Assembly: GCA_947167725.1 (NCBI GenBank)
Contig: CAMVJF010000083.1
Coordinates: 1 to 7,174 of the forward strand
Direction: 5' to 3'
Origin: an uncultured Clostridia bacterium
Lineage (GTDB): Bacteria > Bacillota > Clostridia > Oscillospirales > Oscillospiraceae
Length of the DNA stretch: 7,174 nt
This document shows positions 1 to 5,575 of the stretch, piece after piece. The notes beneath the pieces were generated by a model, which was not told the origin of the DNA, did no database searches, and saw only the letters and a program-made list of their open reading frames with translations. The position numbers and the translations under genes are program-made. Each line of letters starts with the position of its first letter. Positions within the stretch are counted from its first letter, which is position 1.

Positions 1-138
1 GCCGTACATCACGCCGTGGTCGGTGATCGCCACGGCGCTCTGGCCCAGCTCGCGGACGCGTTTTGCCAGCTCGTCCGTGCGGCAGGCGCCGTCAAGCAGG
101 GAGTATTCGCTGTGGACGTGCAGATGAACAAAGCTCAT
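1..138 (-). CDS. dnaE: DNA polymerase III alpha subunit, N-terminal fragment (PHP domain start)
   Basis: This is the first 46 codons of a gene read leftward out of the window. DnaE is the catalytic subunit of replicative or repair DNA polymerase III in the cytoplasm. The fragment begins MSFVHLHVHSEYSLLDG and continues to AVAITDHGVMYG, the start of the PHP domain at the DnaE N-terminus, with the HxH pair (His7, His9) and the TDHG motif that bind metal in this family. The ATG at 138 overlaps the whiA stop as ATGA, and a GGAGGA site at 145-150, inside the last whiA codons, lies at good spacing, so translational coupling is likely. DnaE1 fits better than PolC, whose PHP domain is internal and not N-terminal. 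The polymerase, HhH and OB domains are outside the window. Confidence 0.93.
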   Translation of the reverse strand, partial: MSFVHLHVHSEYSLLDGACRTDELAKRVRELGQSAVAITDHGVMYG

Positions 139-1049
139 ATCTCTTCCTCCGTGATCGCCTGCGCCATGCTCATCAGCTTTTTCAGCCGGTGAGACAGACA
201 GCTCTTCGTCACCTTCGGCCAGGACAGCTGCGCGAGGTCCGCGAGACTCGCCTCGGGGTTCGCGATGCGCAGCAGCGCCGCGTCCTTGAGTCCCTCGGGC
301 AGCGCGTCGAGCCCGTAAGCCTTCCCCAGACGGTGGATCGCCTCGATCTGCTCCTGCGCGGCGGAGACGACCTTGTCGGCGTTGGCGCTGTCGCAGTTGA
401 TCTGGCGGGTGATGGTGTTGCGCATCTCCTTTTCCACCTTCGCGGTCATCACGCCCAGCGCCGTCGAGGACGCGCCGAGGGCCGTGAAGAAGTCCGCGAT
501 CGTGTCGGCCTGCTTGAAATACAGCAGGGTGTTGCCGCCGCGCTGCGTCTCGCGGGGTGTGAAGCCCAGCTCCAGCAGTACGGAATAGCTCTCGCGCCCG
601 ACCGCGCGATGCGGCGTCGCGAGCTCGAGATGGTAGCGCTTCTCCGGGTCGGTAACGCTTCCGCCCGCGAGGAAAGCCCCGCGGATGAAGGCGACGCGGT
701 CGCACTCCTCCTCGATCACGCCGAAGTTGACGTGGTGGGACAGAGAGCCGTCCTTCTCCGCGCCGAAGGCGTCGAAGATGCGCGCGAGCTTGTCCCTGTC
801 GCGGATGAGAAAGCTCTTCTTGCCGGCCGCGCCCTCCGGCGGGAGCGTGTCGAAGCTCAGGGAGAAGGCGCGGCGGAAGAGCTTCGGCAGGCGCGCGGCA
901 AAGGCGTCGCTCGCGGTGATGATGCGGATCTCCGCGGCCGAAAAGGTGTTGCAGTATAGCAGAACGCCGTAGCACTCGGCGACGGCGCAGCATTTTTTGT
1001 CGATCTTCGCGCGGCAGAGCTCCGCCTTCGCATCCGATGAAAACGACAT
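135..1049 (-). CDS. whiA: WhiA-family regulator (LAGLIDADG-like and HTH)
   Basis: The 304-residue protein is the usual length for WhiA (YvcL in Bacillus), a protein conserved in Gram-positive bacteria. WhiA is a sporulation transcription factor in Streptomyces and affects division and chromosome segregation in Bacillus. The central segment (residues about 120-135, AFIRGAFLAGGSVTDP) is the degenerate LAGLIDADG motif, without evidence of nuclease activity in the family. Residues 215-231 (RQINCDSANADKVVSAA) match the conserved linker, and residues about 254-297 form the C-terminal helix-turn-helix, ending in SHRLKKL. The AAGGAG binding site begins within the rapZ TAA stop codon (1062-1064), so the two genes are tightly linked. 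The 3' end overlaps dnaE by 4 bp. No truncation is visible. The family call is secure; the target genes here are unknown. Confidence 0.96.
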   Translation of the reverse strand: MSFSSDAKAELCRAKIDKKCCAVAECYGVLLYCNTFSAAEIRIITASDAFAARLPKLFRRAFSLSFDTLPPEGAAGKKSFLIRDRDKLARIFDAFGAEKDGSLSHHVNFGVIEEECDRVAFIRGAFLAGGSVTDPEKRYHLELATPHRAVGRESYSVLLELGFTPRETQRGGNTLLYFKQADTIADFFTALGASSTALGVMTAKVEKEMRNTITRQINCDSANADKVVSAAQEQIEAIHRLGKAYGLDALPEGLKDAALLRIANPEASLADLAQLSWPKVTKSCLSHRLKKLMSMAQAITEEEI

Positions 1050-1061
1050 GACGATCGCTCC

Positions 1062-1919
1062 TTACTTGTCGATGTCGCGGTTGATGTTGACCGCGGGGAC
1101 GCCCCTGGCCCGCAGATGGTCGTAGAGCGCCGCCGCGATGGCGACGCTGCGGTGCCGCCCGCCCGTGCATCCGATGGCCACGGTCAGCGCGAGCTTGCCC
1201 TCCTCGATATACAGCGGGAGCAGGAACTCGAGCATCGCCTCGAGCTGCTCGAGGAAGGTGCGCGTCTGCTGGAAGGAGAAGACGTACTCCTTCACCGGCA
1301 GGTCGAGCCCGCTCTTGTCGCGCAGCGCGTCCACATAGAAGGGGTTGGGCAGGAAGCGCGCGTCGAACACGAGGTCCGCCTCCGCCGGCAGGCCGTGCTT
1401 GTAGCCGAAGGACAGCACCGTCACCTCGATCTCGCGCTTGCGCTCGCCGCCGCAGAGCAGTTCGAACAGCCGGTTCTGCAGCTTGCCGAGCGTGAGGCCC
1501 GCGGTATTCACGACGAAGTCCGCCTTTTCCTTGATCGGGGCAAGCAGCTCCGTCTCGCGGCGGATCGCCTCCTCGACGCTGACGCCGCTCTGGGCGAGCG
1601 GGTGGGGGCGGCGGGATTCCTTATAGCGGCGGATCAGCGTGGGCACGTCGGCGTCCATATACAGGATGCGGCAGGTAATGTCGCTCGCGCGCAGCGTGTC
1701 GAGCGTCGAGAGCAGCTCGCCGAAGCCGTCCTTCTCGCGCACGTCGGTGACCAGGGCCACCTTCTCATAGCGGCCCTTCGTCGCCGCGCAGAACTCCGCA
1801 AAGCGCGGGATCAGCGCGACGGGCATGTTGTCCACGCAGTAGTAGTCCAGATCCTCCAGCACATCCGCGGCGCGGCTCTTGCCCGCGCCGGAGAGGCCGG
1901 TGATGATCAGAAATTCCAT
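1062..1919 (-). CDS. rapZ: RapZ/YvcJ nucleotide-binding protein
   Basis: The 285-residue protein belongs to the RapZ/YvcJ family. In E. coli RapZ is an RNA adaptor that directs the sRNA GlmZ to RNase E to tune glucosamine-6-phosphate synthesis; in Bacillus YvcJ binds and hydrolyses nucleotides and affects competence. The Walker A motif GLSGAGKS is at residues 8-15. Further family blocks are RRPHPL (103-108), SFGYKHGLP (170-178), DARFLPNPFY (186-195) and GCTGGRHRSV (250-259) in the C-terminal domain. I chose the ATG at 1919 because AAGGAG at 1930-1935 precedes it; a TTG eight codons upstream would place that site inside the coding region. It lies 51 bp after murB and 12 bp before whiA. An RNA target is not shown in Firmicutes, so the molecular role here is open. 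Confidence 0.95.
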   Translation of the reverse strand: MEFLIITGLSGAGKSRAADVLEDLDYYCVDNMPVALIPRFAEFCAATKGRYEKVALVTDVREKDGFGELLSTLDTLRASDITCRILYMDADVPTLIRRYKESRRPHPLAQSGVSVEEAIRRETELLAPIKEKADFVVNTAGLTLGKLQNRLFELLCGGERKREIEVTVLSFGYKHGLPAEADLVFDARFLPNPFYVDALRDKSGLDLPVKEYVFSFQQTRTFLEQLEAMLEFLLPLYIEEGKLALTVAIGCTGGRHRSVAIAAALYDHLRARGVPAVNINRDIDK

Positions 1920-1941
1920 CTCTGTCTCTCTCCTTCTTCGC

Positions 1942-1959
1942 AAAAGGGGCCCGCGCCCC
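1942..1959 (-). terminator. Small GC hairpin with U4, candidate attenuator between murB and rapZ
   Basis: Read on the minus strand, GGGGC (1959-1955), a GCGG loop and GCCCC (1950-1946) form a 5-bp all-GC stem followed directly by TTTT (1945-1942). It sits between the murB stop (1971) and the rapZ binding site (1930-1935). The shape is that of a weak intrinsic terminator. In a tightly packed operon it would more likely reduce than block transcription of rapZ, whiA and dnaE. The stem is short, so this is tentative. Confidence 0.4.
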
Positions 1960-1970
1960 GGAACGGCGCT

Positions 1971-3041
1971 CTACTGCGCGGGCGCGTCGTCCTCCGCCGC
2001 AGAGACGAAGCTGACGCGGTTGCCGCGCACCGCCGGTCCGAAATCCTCCAGCCTGTAGTCCGGCGGGAGGAGGATGATCTCCGGCTCGAGCGCGACGCCC
2101 TTCTGCTCGTAGACCGTGCTGCGCACGTGCATCATCAGCTCGTAGACGTCATGGCTCGTCGCGCCGCCCGTGTTGACCACGAAGCCGGCGTGCTTCTCCG
2201 AGACCTGCGCGCCGCCGACGGTATAGCCCTTGAGACCGCACTCGTCGATGAGCGCGGCGGCGTAAAAGCCCTCCGGGCGCTTGAAGGCGCTGCCCGCGGA
2301 GGGCAGGTCCAGCGGCTGCTTGTCGCGGCGGCGCTCGTTGAGCTCGCGCATCTTCGCGGATATTGCCTCTCCGTCTCCCTTCGCGAGCTTGAACACGACG
2401 CTGAGGACCAGGCATCCGCCCATCTTTTTGAACAGGCTCGTGCGGTAGGAGAAGGCGCACTGCTCGTTGGACAGCTCGTAGAGCCGCTGGTCGGGGACGT
2501 AGAGGCACACGACGCTTTCGATCGCGTCCTTGAGCTCCCCGCCGTAGGCGCCGGCGTTCATGATCGCGCCTCCGCCGACGCTCCCCGGGATGCCGGAGGC
2601 GAACTCCAGCCCCGCGAGGCCGTTTTGCTGGGCGAAACTCGCGAGCTTCGAGAGCGAGACGCCCGCCTCGGCGTAGATCGCGTCCTCACCGAGCAGGAAC
2701 ATCCGCTGCAGTTTCTCGGTGCTGATGATGAACAGCTCCGGAAGCCCTTCGTCGGGGAAGAGGATGTTCGTGCCGTTGCCGAGCATCATCGGCGCGATGT
2801 GGTGCTCCTTGAGGATGCTGCACAGATGCGACAGCGAGCTCACATCCTCCGGCGCGGCGTAGGCGCGTACCGGCCCGCCGATCCTGAAGGAGCTGTGACG
2901 GCTCATGGGCTCGTTCTCGAGCAGCGTCATGCCGGGAAGCGTCTCGCGCACGGCCGCGATCGCCTTCTCAAGGTTCCTGCGGCAACGCTCGGGGTCTTCC
3001 GGCGCTTCGGTTTTGATCTCGTTCTTTTCGCGTTCGTCCAT
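1971..3041 (-). CDS. murB: UDP-N-acetylenolpyruvoylglucosamine reductase (MurB)
   Basis: MurB is the FAD- and NADPH-dependent cytoplasmic enzyme that reduces UDP-GlcNAc-enolpyruvate to UDP-MurNAc, the second committed step of peptidoglycan synthesis. With the start used here the protein has 356 residues. FAD-binding blocks are RHSSFRIGG (about 48-56), LGNGTNILF (87-95) and the glycine-rich ASGIPGSVGGGAIMNAGAYGG (148-168). SAGSAFKRP carries the expected catalytic serine (about Ser251), and LEPEI near residue 320 carries the C-terminal glutamate. The FAD-binding fold begins only at about residue 40, after a charged extension, and a tail of about 25 residues follows LEPEIILLPP; ordinary MurB of this type has about 300 residues. 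ATG 3041 has GGGAG at proper spacing; ATG 3056, five codons upstream, has no clear site. It is second in the hprK operon. Confidence 0.95.
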   Translation of the reverse strand: MDEREKNEIKTEAPEDPERCRRNLEKAIAAVRETLPGMTLLENEPMSRHSSFRIGGPVRAYAAPEDVSSLSHLCSILKEHHIAPMMLGNGTNILFPDEGLPELFIISTEKLQRMFLLGEDAIYAEAGVSLSKLASFAQQNGLAGLEFASGIPGSVGGGAIMNAGAYGGELKDAIESVVCLYVPDQRLYELSNEQCAFSYRTSLFKKMGGCLVLSVVFKLAKGDGEAISAKMRELNERRRDKQPLDLPSAGSAFKRPEGFYAAALIDECGLKGYTVGGAQVSEKHAGFVVNTGGATSHDVYELMMHVRSTVYEQKGVALEPEIILLPPDYRLEDFGPAVRGNRVSFVSAAEDDAPAQ

Positions 3042-3081
3042 ATCCTTGACTCCCATCAGCAGCTTACTTGATCGCGTCCGT

Positions 3082-4020
3082 TCAGAACGCGCCCGCGTCG
3101 ATCGCGGAATCGTGCTCGGCCGCGAGCGCGGCCGCCGCGTTGTAGCCCAGCTTTTTCTGGCGGTTGTTCATCGCGGCGAGTTCCAGGATCACGGCCAGGT
3201 TGCGTCCCGGGCGGACCGGGATGGTCACCCGCGGGATCTGCACGCCGAGGATCTCCTCCCACTCGTCCGTGAGACCGAGCCGGTCGTAGGCCTTGCCCTC
3301 TTCCCAGGGCTCGAGATGCACGACGAGGTCGATGCCGCTCTCGGGCTTGACGGCGCCGATGCCGTAGATCCGGCGCACGTTGACCACGCCGATGCCGCGC
3401 AGCTCCATGTAGTAGCGGATCATCGGCGGCGCGTCGCCGACGAGGCGGTCCCTGCCGACCTTGCGGATCTCCACGGCGTCGTCGGCGATCAGCCGGTGGC
3501 CGCGCTTGATGAGCTCGAGCGCGGTCTCGCTCTTGCCGATGCCGCTGTCGCCGGTGAGCAGCACGCCCTCGCCGTAGATCTCGACGAGCACGCCGTGCGA
3601 GGTCAGCCGCGGGGCGAGATGGCTGCGCAGCGAGGAGATGACGCCGGCCTGGAACTCGCTGGTGTCCTCGGCGGTGATAAAGACGTTGCGGTCGTAGCGC
3701 TCGGCCATCTCCATACATTCGGGGAAGGGCTGCATGCCGTGGCAGATGACGAGCGCGGCGATATCGTACTGCATGAAGCGTTCGAGCGCAGCGAGGCGCT
3801 CTTCATGGGTGAGCGTGTCGAGATAGGTGCTCTCAACGCGGCCGATGATCTGGATGCGGTGGGGGTCGAAGTAGTTGTAAAAGCCGGTGAGCTGCATCGC
3901 GGGGCGGTTGACGTCGTAGGTGACGATCTTCGCCGTCTCGTAGTCCTTCGAGCGGTGCAGGATCCCGAGATTATGCTCCTCGACGATGGTTTTGAGCAGG
4001 ACCGAATACTTGCTTCTCAT
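3082..4020 (-). CDS. hprK: HPr kinase/phosphorylase
   Basis: HprK phosphorylates and dephosphorylates the regulatory serine (Ser46 in Bacillus) of HPr, controlling carbon catabolite repression and PTS sugar uptake in Firmicutes. The 312-residue length is normal for the family. The N-terminal domain is followed by the catalytic domain. This has HGVLVEIYG (His about 142), the Walker A loop GDSGIGKS (157-164), ALELIKRGHRLIADDAVEI, the family block ELRGIGVVNVRRIYG, and RPGRNLAVILE near residue 275. ATG 4020 is chosen because AAGGAGG (4027-4033) lies six bases upstream; an alternative start 12 codons upstream would bury that site and the leader. It is the first gene of a leftward operon under its own promoter. 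HPr itself is not in the window. Confidence 0.97.
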   Translation of the reverse strand: MRSKYSVLLKTIVEEHNLGILHRSKDYETAKIVTYDVNRPAMQLTGFYNYFDPHRIQIIGRVESTYLDTLTHEERLAALERFMQYDIAALVICHGMQPFPECMEMAERYDRNVFITAEDTSEFQAGVISSLRSHLAPRLTSHGVLVEIYGEGVLLTGDSGIGKSETALELIKRGHRLIADDAVEIRKVGRDRLVGDAPPMIRYYMELRGIGVVNVRRIYGIGAVKPESGIDLVVHLEPWEEGKAYDRLGLTDEWEEILGVQIPRVTIPVRPGRNLAVILELAAMNNRQKKLGYNAAAALAAEHDSAIDAGAF

Positions 4021-4064
4021 AAGCGGCCTCCTTGTTTGTTTTCGGGCGCTTTCCACTATTATAT

Positions 4065-4093
4065 ATTTTACTCAACTTCACCGCTTTTGGCAA
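4065..4093 (-). promoter_or_regulatory. Sigma-A-like promoter for the hprK operon
   Basis: On the minus strand TTGCCA (4093-4088) and TAAAAT (4070-4065) are separated by exactly 17 bases, within a local AT-rich patch. A transcript from about position 4058 would have a leader of roughly 38 bases ending in the hprK AAGGAGG site. A second TATAAT just downstream has no matching -35. Confidence 0.65.
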
Positions 4094-4222
4094 CGTTTTT
4101 TACACGCATCCGGGTGTTTTCCTTCCGATCCCGCGGCCGCCCCCATATCTTGTGGTCGGCGCGGCGCGCGGCAACGAATTGTGCCGGGCGGAAAAATGCC
4201 TTGAAATCGGCGAAAATTTTTC

Positions 4223-4251
4223 TTGCAATTGCCGTTCCGGTCTGCTATTAT
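4223..4251 (+). promoter_or_regulatory. Sigma-A-like promoter for rpmB
   Basis: TTGCAA (4223-4228) and TATTAT (4246-4251) are separated by 17 bases, each one mismatch from consensus. An AT-rich tract precedes the -35, as in strong ribosomal gene promoters. Start of transcription would be near 4258, about 40 bases before the rpmB ATG. It diverges from the hprK promoter. Between the two (about 4095-4220) I see no further recognisable element. Confidence 0.75.
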
Positions 4252-4298
4252 GTAAAAGCTGTTTTAGCAGCCAACACAAGCAAGGAGGTGCTTCAAAC

Positions 4299-4487
4299 AT
4301 GGCGAAATGTCAGTTCTGCGACAAGGGCGTTACCTTCGGCATCAAGGTCAGCCACTCGCACAGACGGACCAACCGCAGCTGGAAGCCGAACGTGAAGCGC
4401 GTCAAGGCCATCGTGGACGGAACGCCTCAGCACGTCTATGTCTGCACTCGCTGCCTGCGCAGCGGCAAGGTCACCCGCGCTGTGTAA
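4299..4487 (+). CDS. rpmB: 50S ribosomal protein L28 (bL28), zinc-ribbon form
   Basis: This 62-residue basic protein of the large ribosomal subunit opens MAKCQFCDKG and contains HSHRRTNRSWKPN, the hallmark of bacterial L28. Two CxxC pairs, Cys4/Cys7 and Cys49/Cys52, make it the zinc-binding (C+) paralogue type; many bacteria also or instead carry a cysteine-free copy, which is often induced when zinc is scarce. The ATG at 4299 follows AAGGAGGTG (4282-4290) at ideal spacing. A longer in-frame reading from 4032 would run through the promoter and has no family similarity. It is transcribed alone from its own promoter and closed by a terminator 19 bases after the stop. No sign of a Zur box was recognised. 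Confidence 0.97.
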   Translation: MAKCQFCDKGVTFGIKVSHSHRRTNRSWKPNVKRVKAIVDGTPQHVYVCTRCLRSGKVTRAV

Positions 4488-4505
4488 TTCAACATTACCC
4501 GAAAC

Positions 4506-4537
4506 AAAGCCTGTCTGCATCCAAGACGGGCTTTTTT
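4506..4537 (+). terminator. Intrinsic terminator of rpmB
   Basis: AAAGCCTGTCT (4506-4516) pairs with AGACGGGCTTT (4524-4534) over 11 bp with one wobble pair. The loop is seven bases and the run of T continues to 4537. This is a textbook Rho-independent terminator shortly after the rpmB stop codon. Confidence 0.92.
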
Positions 4538-4619
4538 CGGTATTATAAGGACGGACGGCGCGCGGATCCACCTGCGCCGCCTGCGAAAACGCAAAAATAG
4601 AACGACGGAGGGCTCAGCC

Positions 4620-5192
4620 ATGAAACTGCTTGAAGAACGCATCCTGCGCGACGGACGGGTGCTGCCCGGCGGCATCCTGAAGGTCGACAATTTTCTCAAC
4701 CACCAGATCGACACGACCCTGCTTTATGAAATGGCGAAGGAGTTTTCCCGTCTCTTCGGCGGCGAGGGCGTGACGAAGGTCCTCACGATCGAGGCCAGCG
4801 GCATCGCCATCGCGGCCATGACCGGCTACGTCCTCGGCTGCCCGATGGTCTTCGCCAAAAAGAGCCGGACGAAGAACCTCTCCGACCGCGTGTGGTCCGC
4901 CGAGGTCGAGTCCTTCACCCACGGCAACACCAACACCGTCCTCGTCTCGAAGGAATATCTCCGTCCTGGCGACCGGGTGCTGATCGTGGACGACTTCCTC
5001 GCCACGGGCGCGGCGCTCATCGGGCTCAAGGCGCTCTGCGAGCAGGCGGGCGCGGCGGTCGTCGGCGCCGGGATCGCCATCGAAAAGGTCTTTCAGGGCG
5101 GCGGCGAGGCGCTGCGCGCGGCGGGTCTTCGGGTCGAATCGCTGGCCAGGATCGCCTCGATGAGCGACGAGGGGCTGACGTTTTGCCAATGA
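4620..5192 (+). CDS. xpt: Xanthine phosphoribosyltransferase
   Basis: Xpt transfers the phosphoribosyl group of PRPP to xanthine, giving XMP for the guanine nucleotide pool (purine salvage, cytoplasm). At 190 residues it matches the Bacillus-type enzyme (about 194). Seen in order are GGILKVDNFLNHQID (17-31), the base-site loop TIEASGIAIA (56-65), FAKK (78-81), AEVESFTHGNTNTVLVSK (94-111), the PRPP loop VLIVDDFLATG (120-130), and the C-terminal EKVFQGG and VESLARIASM. The start has GGAGGG (4607-4612) seven bases upstream. Unlike Bacillus xpt-pbuX, no purine riboswitch precedes it; the gap to the rpmB terminator is only about 80 bases and holds only a weak TATTAT with no convincing -35. Expression may come from that or from rpmB read-through. 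The next gene rightward is a probable nucleoside transporter. Confidence 0.95.
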   Translation: MKLLEERILRDGRVLPGGILKVDNFLNHQIDTTLLYEMAKEFSRLFGGEGVTKVLTIEASGIAIAAMTGYVLGCPMVFAKKSRTKNLSDRVWSAEVESFTHGNTNTVLVSKEYLRPGDRVLIVDDFLATGAALIGLKALCEQAGAAVVGAGIAIEKVFQGGGEALRAAGLRVESLARIASMSDEGLTFCQ

Positions 5193-5199
5193 TTTCCTT

Positions 5200-5240
5200 A
5201 AAATCCTTAAACCATTGTGGCGCAAGGATTCCGGGATTTT
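5200..5240 (+). terminator. Candidate 3' hairpins after xpt
   Basis: Two mutually exclusive stems follow the xpt stop. AATCCTT (5202-5208) pairs with AAGGATT (5224-5230), with an inner CCA/TGG stem. Alternatively AAAATCC (5200-5206) pairs with GGATTTT (5234-5240), ending in four T. Neither is a standard terminator because GC content is low and the U tract is short, but this is the first plausible end for the xpt transcript. Confidence 0.3.
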
Positions 5241-5273
5241 ACCGCATTAAAGCGCGTTTGTCGAAAATACACA

Positions 5274-5334
5274 AAACCCGGCGGGTCATTCTGTGCAATT
5301 CTGCGAAATGCCACAGTTGACTTTTGCCGGGTTT
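5274..5334 (+). repeat. Nested inverted repeats interlocked with the transporter promoter
   Basis: AAACCCGGC (5274-5282) is perfectly complementary to GCCGGGTTT (5326-5334). Between them an imperfect dyad starts with CTGTG (5291-5295) and ends with CACAG (5312-5316), with further inner pairing of TTC (5299-5301) and GAA (5305-5307). The inner dyad stops exactly at the -35 box, and the outer right arm lies in the -35/-10 spacer. It could be an operator for a repressor, the folded 3' end of the xpt transcript, or both. No U tract follows the outer stem. Confidence 0.5.
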
Positions 5335-5345
5335 GCTGTTATGTT
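5317..5345 (+). promoter_or_regulatory. Promoter for the riboswitch leader and BMP transporter operon
   Basis: TTGACT (5317-5322) and TATGTT (5340-5345) are 17 bases apart. The -35 is one mismatch from consensus and the -10 is two. Transcription would begin near 5352, about 17 bases before the riboswitch P1 helix, which is the expected geometry for a riboswitch leader. Confidence 0.7.
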
Positions 5346-5368
5346 GGTAGCGTAAAACCGAATACCGC

Positions 5369-5439
5369 TTTCGATATATAGCAAATGATATGGATTTGAA
5401 GTTTCTACCCGGACGCCGTAAATGACCGGACTATCGAAA
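5369..5439 (+). ncRNA. Purine riboswitch aptamer, guanine class
   Basis: The secondary structure and conserved bases of the purine aptamer are all present. P1 is TTTCGATA (5369-5376) with TATCGAAA (5432-5439). P2 is CAAAT (5382-5386) with ATTTG (5394-5398) around loop GATATGG. The J2/3 strand AAGTTTCTAC (5399-5408) is the invariant core. P3 is 5409-5414 with 5424-5429, closing loop GCCGTAAAT. GG of loop 2 (5392-5393) can kiss CC of loop 3 (5416-5417). The base just 5' of the P1 3' strand is C5431, the equivalent of C74 in Bacillus xpt, which specifies guanine or hypoxanthine over adenine. One A-A mismatch replaces a wobble pair in P3. It lies in the leader of a nucleoside-type transporter, so repression by guanine is expected. 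Confidence 0.95.
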
Positions 5440-5443
5440 ACCC

Positions 5444-5489
5444 ATCGGAGACGCAGTGTTTTTCCTACTGCGCCTTCGGATCTGTTTTT
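5444..5489 (+). terminator. Riboswitch expression platform: intrinsic terminator hairpin
   Basis: Positions 5444-5457 pair with 5467-5481 around a nine-base loop. The core CGCAGT/ACTGCG is perfect; the lower stem has one A-C mismatch, one G-U pair and a bulged G5478. TTTTT follows at 5485-5489 after three further bases. It begins only five bases after P1, as expected for a purine off-switch in which ligand-stabilised P1 lets the terminator form. No convincing antiterminator was found by eye. Positions 5490-5560 contain U-rich leader without a clear element. Confidence 0.65.
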
Positions 5490-5575
5490 CGCATTGTCTT
5501 TGTCGTCTCCGGCAAGGCAGTGCGTTTTTGCTTCTATGGCTTGCGGTACTCGGAAAAAAGAAAAGGAGAACTTTT

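Noticed and set aside
1116..3071. A 651-codon plus-strand open frame opposite rapZ and murB
   Set aside because: Its arginine-, alanine- and leucine-rich translation looks like antisense of GC-rich genes, it has no recognisable family, and both strands cannot plausibly code over two clear conserved genes.
4032..4298. Upstream in-frame extension of rpmB
   Set aside because: It passes through the rpmB promoter and has no L28 similarity; the ATG at 4299 has an ideal AAGGAGG.
2905..4395. A 496-codon plus-strand open frame opposite murB and hprK, running into rpmB
   Set aside because: It is the antisense of hprK, crosses two promoters and overlaps rpmB in another frame. The composition is typical of a GC-rich shadow.
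4510..4619. A purine riboswitch directly before xpt
   Set aside because: None of the conserved J2/3 (GTTTCTAC) or loop bases occur between the rpmB terminator and xpt.
5456..5575. N-terminal extension of the BMP lipoprotein to 5456
   Set aside because: The extension overlaps the riboswitch terminator, lacks a binding site and would put 40 residues before an otherwise perfect lipoprotein signal peptide starting at 5576.
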